From the NCBI RefSeq assembly GCF_000423665.1, contig NZ_AUIK01000038.1:1-61079 (forward strand): DNA of 61,079 nucleotides, written 5' to 3'. The notes beneath the pieces were generated by a model. It worked only from the letters and a program-made list of their open reading frames with translations, searched no databases and was not told the origin of the DNA. The stretch is from Solirubrobacter soli DSM 22325 (GTDB lineage: Bacteria > Actinomycetota > Thermoleophilia > Solirubrobacterales > Solirubrobacteraceae). The translations under genes were made by a program, and so were the position numbers. Positions 15,331-23,042 of this stretch are shown here, in pieces. The first letter of the stretch is position 1; the number at the start of each line of letters is the position of its first letter.

Positions 15331-16467
15331 TCACTTGAGGATTCGCTCCAGGCGGATCGCGGCCTGGAGCTCGGCCTGCCGCGTCCGGACCGGACGGCCG
15401 AGGAGCTCCTCGATCCGGTTCAGGCGGTAGGCGACGGTGCGGTCGTTGACCCTCAGCTGCGCGGCCGCCGCCGAGGCGTTGAAGCCGCTGGCGAAGTAGG
15501 CGCTGAGGGTCTCGCGGAGCTTGGCCCCGTCGCGGCCGCTGCCGAGCGCGGCCAGCTCGCCGGCGATGAACGCCCGCGCCGCGTCCTCGTCGGCCAGCAG
15601 CACGCTCTCCAGGGCCACGTCGTCGAAGTGCGTCACGGGGGCGCCGGTGGCCACGCCGATCCGGTGCGCGGCGCGCGCCTGACCGTGGCTGTCGCGGAAG
15701 CCGTCCGGACCGTCCGCTGGCCGCCCGAACGCCAGGCCGCCGGGCCAGGGCCGGATCGCCGCGCGCAACGCCCGGTCCTCACCGCCGCCCAACCAGCCCC
15801 AGACCGTCTGGCCGGTCGCGGCGACGACCAGCAGCCGGACGCGGAGCTCGTCGGCCAGCCGTGCGAGCTCGGGCTCCGCGCCTGGGCCCCAGGCGATCGC
15901 GGCACGGTGGGTCCCGGTGAGCTCGTAGCCGAGGTCGCCGCTGTGGACGTCGCCGCCGTCGAGCAGGTCGCGCACGAGCTGCACACGGCGCTGCTCGCGA
16001 GAGCGCACGAGCCGGTCGCGCTCGCGCGTGTATTCCTCCGTCACGTACGGGATGACCGCGTCGACGTAGGCGAAGCTGTAGTGCGTGCAGACGCGCAGGA
16101 CCTCGGCGCGGATGCTCTCGTCGAGCTCGCCGGCGGCGTCGAGGATGGCGTCCCAGGCGACGGCCTGGCCGATCCGGTACGTCTGCAGGAGCGCGGCGAG
16201 CGGGACCCCGGCCTGAGCGGACGTGCGGGCCTCCTCGATCGCGTCGGCGGGCGGGCCCGACGGGAGCGGCCGCTCGCCGAGTCGCTCCATGGCCGCGCGC
16301 AGGTTCGCGTAGCTGCTCTCCCGCATCGCCGCCGCCATGTCCGGGTCCTCCCCCACGCCGGACTCGCTCACCTCCTGCGCGAAGCGCTCGAGCATGGTCG
16401 CCACCAGCTCGTCCTCGCGGCGGCGAACCGCCCGGGCGACGGCGTCCACGGCACCCTGGACGTTCAC
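15331..16467 (-). CDS. PucR-family transcriptional regulator
   Basis: About 378 residues from GTG 16467. The centre is a GGDEF-like degenerate domain (RIGVATGAPVTHFDD). The C-terminus has the PucR helix-turn-helix YFASGFNASAAAAQLRVNDRTVAYRLNRIEELLGR, which marks the family regulating purine or amine catabolism. The start is uncertain: an in-frame ATG at 16533 would add 22 residues, but neither start has a good ribosome-binding site. It is divergent from the flavin amine oxidase gene, which makes that gene its most likely target. Confidence 0.85.
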   Translation of the reverse strand: MNVQGAVDAVARAVRRREDELVATMLERFAQEVSESGVGEDPDMAAAMRESSYANLRAAMERLGERPLPSGPPADAIEEARTSAQAGVPLAALLQTYRIGQAVAWDAILDAAGELDESIRAEVLRVCTHYSFAYVDAVIPYVTEEYTRERDRLVRSREQRRVQLVRDLLDGGDVHSGDLGYELTGTHRAAIAWGPGAEPELARLADELRVRLLVVAATGQTVWGWLGGGEDRALRAAIRPWPGGLAFGRPADGPDGFRDSHGQARAAHRIGVATGAPVTHFDDVALESVLLADEDAARAFIAGELAALGSGRDGAKLRETLSAYFASGFNASAAAAQLRVNDRTVAYRLNRIEELLGRPVRTRQAELQAAIRLERILK

Positions 16468-16553
16468 GATCGACAACTTTCGCAGGCCATCGGCGCCGTG
16501 ATCGACGGATCTCGTGGAGCGCGCCGGCCGCATGCTCGGCGACGCTGGTAAGC

Positions 16554-17933
16554 ATGCGAACCTTCGATGCCGATGTGGTCGTCGTCGGAGCCGGTCTGGC
16601 CGGCCTCGCGGCGGCGCGGACATTGACCGACGCCGGGCGCTCGGTGATCGTCCTCGAGGCCCGCGACCGCGTGGGCGGCCGGTTGCTCAACCACGAGCTC
16701 GCCGGCGGCGGGATCGTCGAGGTCGGCGGCCAGTGGGTCGGGCCGACCCAGCTGCGCGTCAACGAGTGGATCCGCGACCTCGGGCTCGAGCTCTTCGAGA
16801 CCTACGACGAGGGGTTCAACCAGTTCGAGTACCGCGGCCGGCGCTCCCGCTACCGGGGCGCGATCCCGAAGCTGAACCCGGTCGTGCTCGCCGACGTCGC
16901 GCAGGCGCAGGCGCGGCTGGACCGCATGGCCTCCTCGGTGCCGCTCGACGCGCCTTGGCGAGCGCCGAAGGCCGAGCAGTGGGATGCCATGACGGTCGCG
17001 ACGTGGATGCGACGCCACACCCGCACCGGCGGGGCGCGCGGCTTCTTGACGTTGTTGTGCGAAGCCGTGTGGGCCGCCGAACCGGCCGACCTCTCCCTGC
17101 TCCACTTCCTGTTCTACATCCACGCCGCCGGCGGTCTCGACCTCCTGATCTCCACCGACGGGGGCGCGCAGCAGCACCGCGTCGTCGGCGGCTCGCAGCG
17201 GATCGCGTCGCGAGCGGCCGAGCGCCTCCAGGACGGCGTCGTGCTCGACGCCCCGGTCAGGAAGATCGTCGACACCGGCGAGGCGGTGACGGTGGTCGGA
17301 GATGACGTGGTGGCGCGGGCCGCGCGGGTGATCGTCGCGATCCCGCCCACCCTCGCCGGGCGCATCCACTACGAGCCCGGGCTCCCCGGATGGCGCGATC
17401 AGCTCACCCAGCGGGTCCCGCAGGGCTCGGTCATCAAGTGCATGGCCGTCTACGACGAGCCGTTCTGGCGCGCCGAGGGCCTGTCGGGCCAGGTCACCAG
17501 CACGGACGGCCCGGTCAAGGTCGTCTTCGACAACACGCCGTCCACGGGCGGCGTGGGGGTCCTGCTCGGGTTCCTTGAGGGCGCCCAGGCCCGCTCGCTC
17601 GGGCGCGTCCCGTCCGAGCAGCGTCGCGACGCGGTCATCGCCTGCTTCGCCCGCTTCTTCGGCCCCCGCGCGGCTGAGCCGGTCGAGTACGTGGAGCGCT
17701 CCTGGGCCGAGGAGGTCTACACGCGCGGGTGCTACGCGGGCTACCTGACCCCTGGGACGTGGACGTCGCTCGGCTTCGCGCTGCGCGAGCCGTGCGGACG
17801 CATCCACTGGGCCGGCACGGAGACCGCCGAGGTCTGGAACGGCTACATGGACGGCGCGATCAGCTCCGGCGAACGCGCCGCCCGCGCCATCCTGAGCACT
17901 GGCACGCGCCGGGAAACCATGGGACTAGCCTGA
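16554..17933 (+). CDS. Flavin-containing monoamine oxidase
   Basis: The 459-residue protein has an N-terminal FAD-binding motif VVVGAGLAGLAAARTL with downstream acid in VLEARDRVGGR, then GGQWVGPTQ and the C-terminal FAD contact IHWAGTETAEVWNGYMDGAI. This is the layout of MAO/putrescine-oxidase-type enzymes that oxidise amines to aldehydes with release of H2O2 and ammonia. No signal peptide is seen, so it is cytoplasmic. The divergent PucR-type gene probably controls it. The specific amine cannot be deduced. Confidence 0.9.
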   Translation: MRTFDADVVVVGAGLAGLAAARTLTDAGRSVIVLEARDRVGGRLLNHELAGGGIVEVGGQWVGPTQLRVNEWIRDLGLELFETYDEGFNQFEYRGRRSRYRGAIPKLNPVVLADVAQAQARLDRMASSVPLDAPWRAPKAEQWDAMTVATWMRRHTRTGGARGFLTLLCEAVWAAEPADLSLLHFLFYIHAAGGLDLLISTDGGAQQHRVVGGSQRIASRAAERLQDGVVLDAPVRKIVDTGEAVTVVGDDVVARAARVIVAIPPTLAGRIHYEPGLPGWRDQLTQRVPQGSVIKCMAVYDEPFWRAEGLSGQVTSTDGPVKVVFDNTPSTGGVGVLLGFLEGAQARSLGRVPSEQRRDAVIACFARFFGPRAAEPVEYVERSWAEEVYTRGCYAGYLTPGTWTSLGFALREPCGRIHWAGTETAEVWNGYMDGAISSGERAARAILSTGTRRETMGLA

Positions 17934-17996
17934 AGGCCAGGGCGCAACTCCGGAACCTCTCATTAGCGTGCGCGCAGTTCTCTGAGAGGGAAAGGT

Positions 17997-18935
17997 GTGA
18001 ACGTGACTCGCCCAGCCGTGCCGCAGGAAGACGTCGGGGGTCTGCTCAAGCGGGCGATCGAACCCGACGCCGACGGGCTGTTCCGGACCCTGCCCGAGAC
18101 CGAGGAGCTGCGCGCCGAGAAGCGCGCGGTCCAGGACTTCTACGACGAGACCGGCTGGCAGCAGGACGAGGCGGGCGTGTTCGCCGACACCGCCCTGTTC
18201 GTCGACCCGCGCCCGCGCGTCGAGGCCTACATGGCGCGTTGCCGCGCCCGCGTGAAGGGCCACCTGCCCGCGGGCGGCCGCCACCTGCTGGACGTCGCGT
18301 GCGGTCCCGTGCACTTCCCCGAGTACCAGGCGTACTCGAGCGGCTTCGACACGCGGGTGTGCATCGACCTCTCGAGCGTCGCCCTGCGCGCCGCCCGCCG
18401 CAACCTCGGCGACCACGGCGCCTACATCCAGGGCGACATCACCGCGATGCCCTTCAAGGACGACACGATGGACGCCGTCGTCTCCATGCACGCGCTCTAC
18501 CACGTGCCCAAGGACGAGCAGGCCAACGCGTTCCGCGAGATCCACCGCGTCCTCAAGCCCGGCGGGACGGCCGTCGTCGTCTACTACTGGCAGACGCCCT
18601 CGTGGCGCGACCTGCCGCCGCTCTCACGCCTCGCCGTCCTCCCCGTGCGCGTCGTCCAGAAGGGCCTGCGCAAGCTGCGCCCAGTGCAGGCCTCAGAGAG
18701 CGAGAACCAGCTCTACTACTTCGCCCACACCCGCCAGTGGTTCGAGCAGCAGGACTGGCCCTTCGAGGCCCAGATCCTCTCCTGGAGCGCCGTCAACACG
18801 GACACGCTGCGCCGTTTCATCCCGCGCGGGCGGATCGCGCAGCCGATCCTCGCCGGCCTGTACCGGCTCGAGGAGAAGCTCCCGCGGCTGCTCGGGCGCT
18901 ACGGGCGCTACCCGATGATCGTCATCCGCAAGTAG
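17997..18935 (+). CDS. SAM-dependent class I methyltransferase
   Basis: The product is 312 residues. Motif I is LLDVACGPVHFPEY, followed by IDLSSVALRAARRN, GDITAMPFKDDTMDAVVSMHALYHV and the post-motif EIHRVLKPGG, typical of class I methyltransferases resembling UbiE/MenG. The N-terminal 80 residues and C-terminal Arg/Leu-rich part are less typical and may bind the acceptor. GTG 17997 has AGAGGGAAAGG upstream. Substrate unknown; it is followed by a strong terminator. Confidence 0.85.
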   Translation: MNVTRPAVPQEDVGGLLKRAIEPDADGLFRTLPETEELRAEKRAVQDFYDETGWQQDEAGVFADTALFVDPRPRVEAYMARCRARVKGHLPAGGRHLLDVACGPVHFPEYQAYSSGFDTRVCIDLSSVALRAARRNLGDHGAYIQGDITAMPFKDDTMDAVVSMHALYHVPKDEQANAFREIHRVLKPGGTAVVVYYWQTPSWRDLPPLSRLAVLPVRVVQKGLRKLRPVQASESENQLYYFAHTRQWFEQQDWPFEAQILSWSAVNTDTLRRFIPRGRIAQPILAGLYRLEEKLPRLLGRYGRYPMIVIRK

Positions 18936-18945
18936 CTCGCTGACC

Positions 18946-18970
18946 GGGCCGGAGCGCGCCGCTCCGGCCC
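18946..18970. terminator. Perfect 10-bp stem-loop, probable bidirectional terminator
   Basis: GGGCCGGAGC (18946-18955) pairs without mismatch with GCTCCGGCCC (18961-18970) across a 5-base loop. It lies between the + strand methyltransferase stop and the 3' end of the minus-strand tRNA-Pro, so it could stop transcription from both sides. Confidence 0.75.
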
Positions 18971-18979
18971 CGATCCACA

Positions 18980-19053
18980 TCGGGGCGCCGGGATTTGAAC
19001 CCGGGACCTCGTGCTCCCAAAGCACGCGCGCTACCAAGCTGCGCCACGCCCCG
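18980..19053 (-). tRNA. tRNA-Pro, anticodon TGG
   Basis: The minus strand gives a full cloverleaf. The acceptor stem CGGGGCG/CGCCCCG is perfect, the anticodon stem GTGCT/AGCAC encloses TTGGGA with anticodon TGG, and the T arm is CCGGG-TTCAAAT-CCCGG. The 3' CCA is not encoded. Confidence 0.96.
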
Positions 19054-19119
19054 TCTGGACCAGTATCGCAGTGCCTCACCCCCTGGAGTGAAGGTTTCGG
19101 CGTGCCTGCCGATGACAGG

Positions 19120-19221
19120 GGCACAGGTTCCACTTCCCGATAAGGGCAAACCGTCCGCGAGGACGGGGCGCAAAGCCACGGGGCTCACCGAGCTAGCCGG
19201 GTTGCCGAAGGAGAACGTGCC
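19120..19221 (+). ncRNA. Cyclic di-GMP-I (GEMM-I) riboswitch aptamer
   Basis: The conserved GEMM-I core is present: AGGGCAAACC (19143-19152), a P2 stem CCGTCC/GGACGG capped by the GNRA tetraloop GCGA (19151-19166), then GGGGCGCAAAGCC, a P3 hairpin with GCTC-ACC-GAGC, and AGCCGGGTTGCCG (19195-19207). Flanking bases form a long P1: GGCAC, GTTC and CTTC (19120-19136) pair in order with GAAG, GAAC and GTGCC (19207-19221). It precedes a secreted CAP-domain gene by 75 bp, a known type of target. The P1 3' strand GTGCC can also pair with the following GGCA, giving a switching hairpin. Confidence 0.92.
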
Positions 19222-19265
19222 AAGGAATGGCATGTCGGGTCGAACGGAATCGCCATAGACCCGAC
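19218..19265 (+). promoter_or_regulatory. Expression platform hairpins of the c-di-GMP riboswitch
   Basis: TGCC-AAGGAA-TGGCA (19218-19232) would compete with aptamer helix P1, because it uses the same GTGCC strand. Next, GTCGGGTC (19234-19241) pairs perfectly with GACCCGAC (19258-19265). The second stem lies 17 bases before the ribosome-binding site GGAGG (19283-19287), so control may be by transcription termination or by access to the start. The direction of control, on or off, is not decided by sequence alone. Confidence 0.6.
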
Positions 19266-19295
19266 ACACCCGCGATCGACACGGAGGTCGCCGCC

Positions 19296-19955
19296 GTGCC
19301 CGCACGAAACCTGATGACTCGCTTCCTGCCCGTTGCCGCGATCGCGGCCGGCCTGCTCGTCGCCTCGCCGGCGGCGGACGCGAAGAACAAGAAGAAGGAC
19401 AAGCCGGTGATCGCGAAGATCGCGCTCGGCGACAAGCGGGCGAAGAAGGCGCACGCGTCGGCGAAGGAGCCGAAGGCGAAGACCTCGCAGGTCACGTGCC
19501 AGAACACGACCGTGCTGCCGACGGCGCAGAACCTGGAGCTGGTGCGGGCGGCGATCCTCTGCCTGCACAACCAGATCCGCGCGCAGAACAACCTGCCGCT
19601 GCTCAAGGACAACGCGAAGCTGCGCAAGGCCGCGGTGGGGCACTCGGCGGACATGGTGGGCGAGGGCTTCTTCGACCACACGAGCCCGAACGGCGACTCG
19701 TTCGTGGACCGCATCCTCGACGCCGGCTACGCCAAGCGCAACGACGGCTGGACGCTGGGCGAGAACCTGGCCTGGGGCACGGGCGACCTGAGCTCCGCGC
19801 AGGGCGTCATGGACGCATGGATGAACTCCGCCGGCCACAAGGCGAACATCCTCAAGCGGGCCTATAAGGAAGTCGGCATCGGGATCAAGCTCGGCGTCCC
19901 GAGCGACGACGGCGTCGGCGCCACCATCACCACCGATTTCGGCGCGAAGTTGTAG
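19296..19955 (+). CDS. Secreted CAP/SCP-domain protein under c-di-GMP riboswitch
   Basis: GTG 19296 has GGAGG 8 bases upstream and begins a 219-residue protein with a signal peptide (about residues 1-29, ending PAADA). A Lys-rich spacer follows (AKNKKKDKPV). The CAP domain spans about residues 80-219, with CLHNQIRAQNNLPLL, AVGHSADMVGEGFFDHTSPNGDS, TLGENLAWGTG and MNSAGHKANILKRAY, including the His and Glu residues of the CAP cavity. Bacterial CAP proteins are linked to sporulation, cell-wall or surface functions, though biochemistry is unsettled. The riboswitch ties its production to c-di-GMP; a GGDEF/HD-GYP gene at 47936 may set that signal. Confidence 0.92.
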   Translation: MPARNLMTRFLPVAAIAAGLLVASPAADAKNKKKDKPVIAKIALGDKRAKKAHASAKEPKAKTSQVTCQNTTVLPTAQNLELVRAAILCLHNQIRAQNNLPLLKDNAKLRKAAVGHSADMVGEGFFDHTSPNGDSFVDRILDAGYAKRNDGWTLGENLAWGTGDLSSAQGVMDAWMNSAGHKANILKRAYKEVGIGIKLGVPSDDGVGATITTDFGAKL

Positions 19956-19973
19956 CTCTAGACTCGGCTGGAG

Positions 19974-21185
19974 ATGGCCGACGTCGAACCCCTGAACGCC
20001 CTTCACTACGACCTGTCGAAGGTCGGAGGCCTCCAGCCGGTGGCCGCCCCGCCCTACGACGTGATCGACGCGGCCCAGCGAGCCGAGCTCCTGGGCCGTT
20101 CGCCGTACAACGTCGTCGAGATCGACCTGCCGCAGAACGGCTCAGACATCTATGGGCACGCGGCGGAGATCCTCACCCGCTGGAACGACGAGGGGATCGT
20201 CGTACGTGATTCCGAGCCGGCCCTGTGGGCGCTCGCCCAGGACTACACCGGACCGGACGGGACGCAGCGCACCCGCCACGGGGTGTTCGCGCGCGTGAAG
20301 GTCACCGACTACGGCCCCGGCCGCATCCGCCCGCATGAGCGGACCCACCCGGGCCCGAAGGAGGACCGGCTGCGGCTCACGCGCGCCACGCGCGCGAACC
20401 TGTCGCCGATCTTCAGCCTGTTCGACGATCCGGACAACGCGGCCTGGAACGCGGTGGCGGCGTTCACGACCGACGAGCCGTGGGGCACCGTCACCGACGA
20501 GGACGGCACCACCCACAAGCTGTGGCGGATCGACGACGCGAACGCGATCGAGGCCTACAAGGCCGCGCTCGCCGGCACGGAGCTGCTGATCGCCGACGGC
20601 CACCACCGGTACGAGACCGCGCGGGTCTACCACCAGGAGAACGCGAAGGCCGACTATGTGCTGATGTGCCTGGTCGCGCTGCAGGACTCCGGCCTGACGG
20701 TCTTCCCCACCCACCGTCTCGTCCAGGGCGACAAAGTCGCGCTCAACGCCGCGATCGAGCGCGACTGGACCACCGAGCCGCAGGACACGCTCTCGATCGG
20801 CTACTACGCCGACGGGACCGAGAAGACGCTCTATCTCAAGGACTGGGCGCTCGCGGACGCGGCACTCGAGGGCAAGCCCGAGCCCTACCGCCGGCTCGAC
20901 ACCGCCGTGCTCGAGGCGCTGATCCTCAAGGGCGCGCTCGGCATGTCCGAGGACGACATCTCGCACTTCAACGGCCTCAACTACGCGCGCACGCCCGAGG
21001 AGGCGAAGGCCAAGGTGGACGCCGGCTCCTTCGACGCCGCGTTCCTGATGACCGCGACCCCCGTCGAGCGGGTACGTGACGTCGCGGCGGCTGGGGAGAA
21101 CATGCCGCCGAAGTCGACCTACTTTTTCCCGAAGGTGCTGACGGGGATGGTGTTCAATCCCCTGGAGGAGACATGGCCCTCATAA
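19974..21185 (+). CDS. DUF1015 family protein
   Basis: The 403-residue product has the hallmarks of DUF1015: AAPPYDVIDAAQRAELLGRS near the N-terminus, HERTHPGPKEDRLRL, ELLIADGHHRYETA in the centre, and ISHFNGLNYARTPEEA and TYFFPKVLTGMVFNPL at the end. Members occur widely, often near serine or folate metabolism genes, but no activity is proven. It overlaps the following OsmC-family gene by 13 bp and is probably cotranslated with it. Confidence 0.88.
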   Translation: MADVEPLNALHYDLSKVGGLQPVAAPPYDVIDAAQRAELLGRSPYNVVEIDLPQNGSDIYGHAAEILTRWNDEGIVVRDSEPALWALAQDYTGPDGTQRTRHGVFARVKVTDYGPGRIRPHERTHPGPKEDRLRLTRATRANLSPIFSLFDDPDNAAWNAVAAFTTDEPWGTVTDEDGTTHKLWRIDDANAIEAYKAALAGTELLIADGHHRYETARVYHQENAKADYVLMCLVALQDSGLTVFPTHRLVQGDKVALNAAIERDWTTEPQDTLSIGYYADGTEKTLYLKDWALADAALEGKPEPYRRLDTAVLEALILKGALGMSEDDISHFNGLNYARTPEEAKAKVDAGSFDAAFLMTATPVERVRDVAAAGENMPPKSTYFFPKVLTGMVFNPLEETWPS

Positions 21186-21607
21186 ACCGATCCCAGCAAG
21201 CCGTATCCGGGGCGATGCGGGCGATCGCGCGCAAGCGCGAGCGCTACACGCATGACGTGAAGGCCGGCCGGCACACGATCACCGTCGACGAGCCGGAGAA
21301 GCAGGGCGGGCAGGACATGGGTCCGAGCCCGCAGGAGCTGCTGGCGGCCAGCCTCGCGTCCTGCACGGCGGTGACGATGGAGATGTACGCCGAGCGCAAG
21401 GGCTGGAACGTCGACGGGCTGGAGGTCGACTGCCGCTACTCCCCCGCCGAGCGCGGCTGCCCCACCCGCTTCGAGCTGATCATGCGCATGCCCGCCCACC
21501 TGAGCGAGGAGCAGGTCGAGCGGCTGCAGGTGATCGCGGCCAAGTGCCCGGTGCACCGCACCCTCGAAGGCGAGGTCGCCTTCGACGAGCGGGTCGAGCT
21601 GAACTGA
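21173..21607 (+). CDS. OsmC/Ohr family peroxide-defence protein
   Basis: The 144-residue protein shows the OsmC fold: GPSPQELLAASLASCTAVTMEMYAERKGW includes the first catalytic Cys (in SCTA) and the central helix, and the second Cys lies in AAKCPVHRTLEG. Two such Cys reduce organic hydroperoxides with thiol donors. It overlaps the upstream DUF1015 gene by 13 bp, and its stop overlaps the presumed start of the Nudix gene. Confidence 0.88.
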   Translation: MALINRSQQAVSGAMRAIARKRERYTHDVKAGRHTITVDEPEKQGGQDMGPSPQELLAASLASCTAVTMEMYAERKGWNVDGLEVDCRYSPAERGCPTRFELIMRMPAHLSEEQVERLQVIAAKCPVHRTLEGEVAFDERVELN

Positions 21608-22170
21608 CGAGTCGGGAGGATCTGGCCGCCAGGCTCCTCACGCCCGAGGAGTCGCTGGCGATGGAGGTCCACGGCGGCCGGACCGACTCCGCCGTGCTCG
21701 TTCCGCTGTTCACGAACGGGGACGGGCGCGTGCACGCGGTCTTCACCAAGCGCCGCCACGACCTCAAGCGCCACGCGGGCGAGATCTCGTTCCCGGGCGG
21801 GCGCCGCGACGAGGGCGAGACGCTGGTCGACACGGCGCTGCGCGAGGCCCACGAGGAGGTCGGCCTGCCGCCGCGCGCGGTCGAACTGGTCGGCGCGCTG
21901 GCGCCCGTCGGCACGTTCGTCACCAACTACGCGATCTATCCGTTCGTCGGGCTGATCGAGCCCGGCTTCGAGTGGATCGTGCAGGAGGCGGAGGTCGCGC
22001 AGGTGCTCGAGTTCGCGCTCGACGACCTCCAGGCGGGTCACAGCCTCAAGCGGATGGTGCGCCGCGGGATGGCGTTCAAGACCGACGTCTACGAGGTCGA
22101 CGGCCACCTGGTCTGGGGCGCGACCGCCCGCATCCTGGGCGATCTGCTGTTCAGGCTAGGGGCTCGTTGA
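21604..22170 (+). CDS. Nudix hydrolase, CoA pyrophosphatase-like
   Basis: The Nudix box is intact: GGRRDEGETLVDTALREAHEEVGL at about residues 59-82, within VFTKRRHDLKRHAGEISFPGG. The NudL/CoA-pyrophosphatase signature LKRHAGEISFPGG points to cleavage of CoA or its derivatives. Start choice is open: homology begins near CTG 21604 (reading TSREDLAARL), overlapping the OsmC stop; GTG 21544 lies within OsmC and ATG 21661 would trim the N-terminus. The last codon and stop fall inside an inverted repeat arm (22165-22175). Confidence 0.85.
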   Translation: MTSREDLAARLLTPEESLAMEVHGGRTDSAVLVPLFTNGDGRVHAVFTKRRHDLKRHAGEISFPGGRRDEGETLVDTALREAHEEVGLPPRAVELVGALAPVGTFVTNYAIYPFVGLIEPGFEWIVQEAEVAQVLEFALDDLQAGHSLKRMVRRGMAFKTDVYEVDGHLVWGATARILGDLLFRLGAR

Positions 22171-22306
22171 CGAATGGTCGGTCCGACCGATGTGGTGCAG
22201 CCGCCAGTGGCTCGCGACGCACGCGCTCGCGATGCGGCTCTCCGGGCCGTGAGCAGCGCGAAGCGCCGCGGATGCGCCGCAGCGGGCGCACCGTTATTCG
22301 TCAACG
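22165..22306. repeat. 142-bp inverted-repeat (MITE-like) element between convergent genes
   Basis: CGTTGACGAAT (22165-22175) is repeated as its exact reverse complement at 22296-22306, flanked on both outer sides by near-matching GCT/GCC. Inside lie a perfect hairpin GGTCGG-T-CCGACC (22177-22189) and GC-rich partial palindromes, with no gene. Each arm supplies the final Arg codon and TGA stop of the gene running into it (Nudix on +, Rossmann protein on -). This can be read as an inserted element that reshaped both C-termini, or as conserved mirrored gene ends. Confidence 0.6.
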
Positions 22307-22753
22307 GGCTCCGAGGAGCCGGTCCACAGCCGCGACCGCTGCGCTGATCCAGTCGTCCGCGAGCGGGTCGCCGTCGAGCACCTCGAGCGGGATCTGCCAG
22401 GTCTCGGCGGACGCGCGGGCGATCGCCTCGCCCTCGGGCAGCATGCCTTCGTAGACCACGCCCCGCACCGGGGTGTCGACCAGCTTCTCCCAGAACATCC
22501 GCAGCCGGCCGGCGTGCAGGTCGGCGTCCTCGATCGTCCCCGTCAGCCAGCAGACGACGGTGACGCCGTGCAGGGCGTCCATCAGCGTCGCGATCCGGTC
22601 GGGGTCGCCGACGTAGGCCTCGGCCCCGGTCGCGGCGATCTCGGCCGCGTGGGCGCCGCGCGTGGTCCCGCGCACGGCGTGGCCGGCGGCACGGAGCTCG
22701 CGGGCCAGCGCTCGCCCGCGCTCGCCGCACGGGACGATCAGGACCCGCGCCAC
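22301..22753 (-). CDS. Rossmann-fold NAD(P)-binding epimerase-like protein
   Basis: GTG 22753 starts a 150-residue protein. It opens with VLIVPCGERGRALARELRAAGHAVRGTTR, a short Rossmann-type strand-loop-helix like those of NAD(P)-dependent epimerases, and then GAEAYVGDPDRIATLMDALHGVTVVCWL as in NmrA-like proteins. At half the normal length, it lacks the catalytic YxxxK segment. It overlaps the upstream membrane protein gene by 16 bp. Role unknown; possibly a structural or regulatory nucleotide sensor. Confidence 0.7.
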   Translation of the reverse strand: MARVLIVPCGERGRALARELRAAGHAVRGTTRGAHAAEIAATGAEAYVGDPDRIATLMDALHGVTVVCWLTGTIEDADLHAGRLRMFWEKLVDTPVRGVVYEGMLPEGEAIARASAETWQIPLEVLDGDPLADDWISAAVAAVDRLLGAR

Positions 22754-22992
22754 TCGTTCTCGATGTCCTCGAGCGTGCGCTCGGGCTTGCCGCGGCGGCG
22801 CCGGATCTCGTTCTGCGCCTCGATCATCTGCGCGACGTCGTCGATCTCGTTCTCGGCCTCGACCTGCGGTGAGCGGGTGGGTTTCCAGTCGAGGATGTCC
22901 AGCGCGGAGCGCTTGGAGAACACGCCCAGCAGGATCGTCGTCGCGAGCAGCGCGAACACGATCAGGCAGGACACGACGGTGAAGACATCCAC
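22738..22992 (-). CDS. Small membrane protein of unknown function
   Basis: The 84-residue product starts with one hydrophobic helix (FTVVSCLIVFALLATTILLGVF). The cytoplasmic tail is charged and helical (EAENEIDDVAQMIEAQNEIRRRRGKPERTLEDIENEWRGS), possibly a coiled coil. Similar small proteins are found in Thermoleophilia genomes next to epimerase-like genes, as here (16-bp overlap), but I know of no function. Confidence 0.75.
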   Translation of the reverse strand: MDVFTVVSCLIVFALLATTILLGVFSKRSALDILDWKPTRSPQVEAENEIDDVAQMIEAQNEIRRRRGKPERTLEDIENEWRGS

Positions 22993-23042
22993 CCGCCGAG
23001 TGTAGGCTCGAGGGGAGGCGCCGCTCCGATTGCGGCGCTCGC

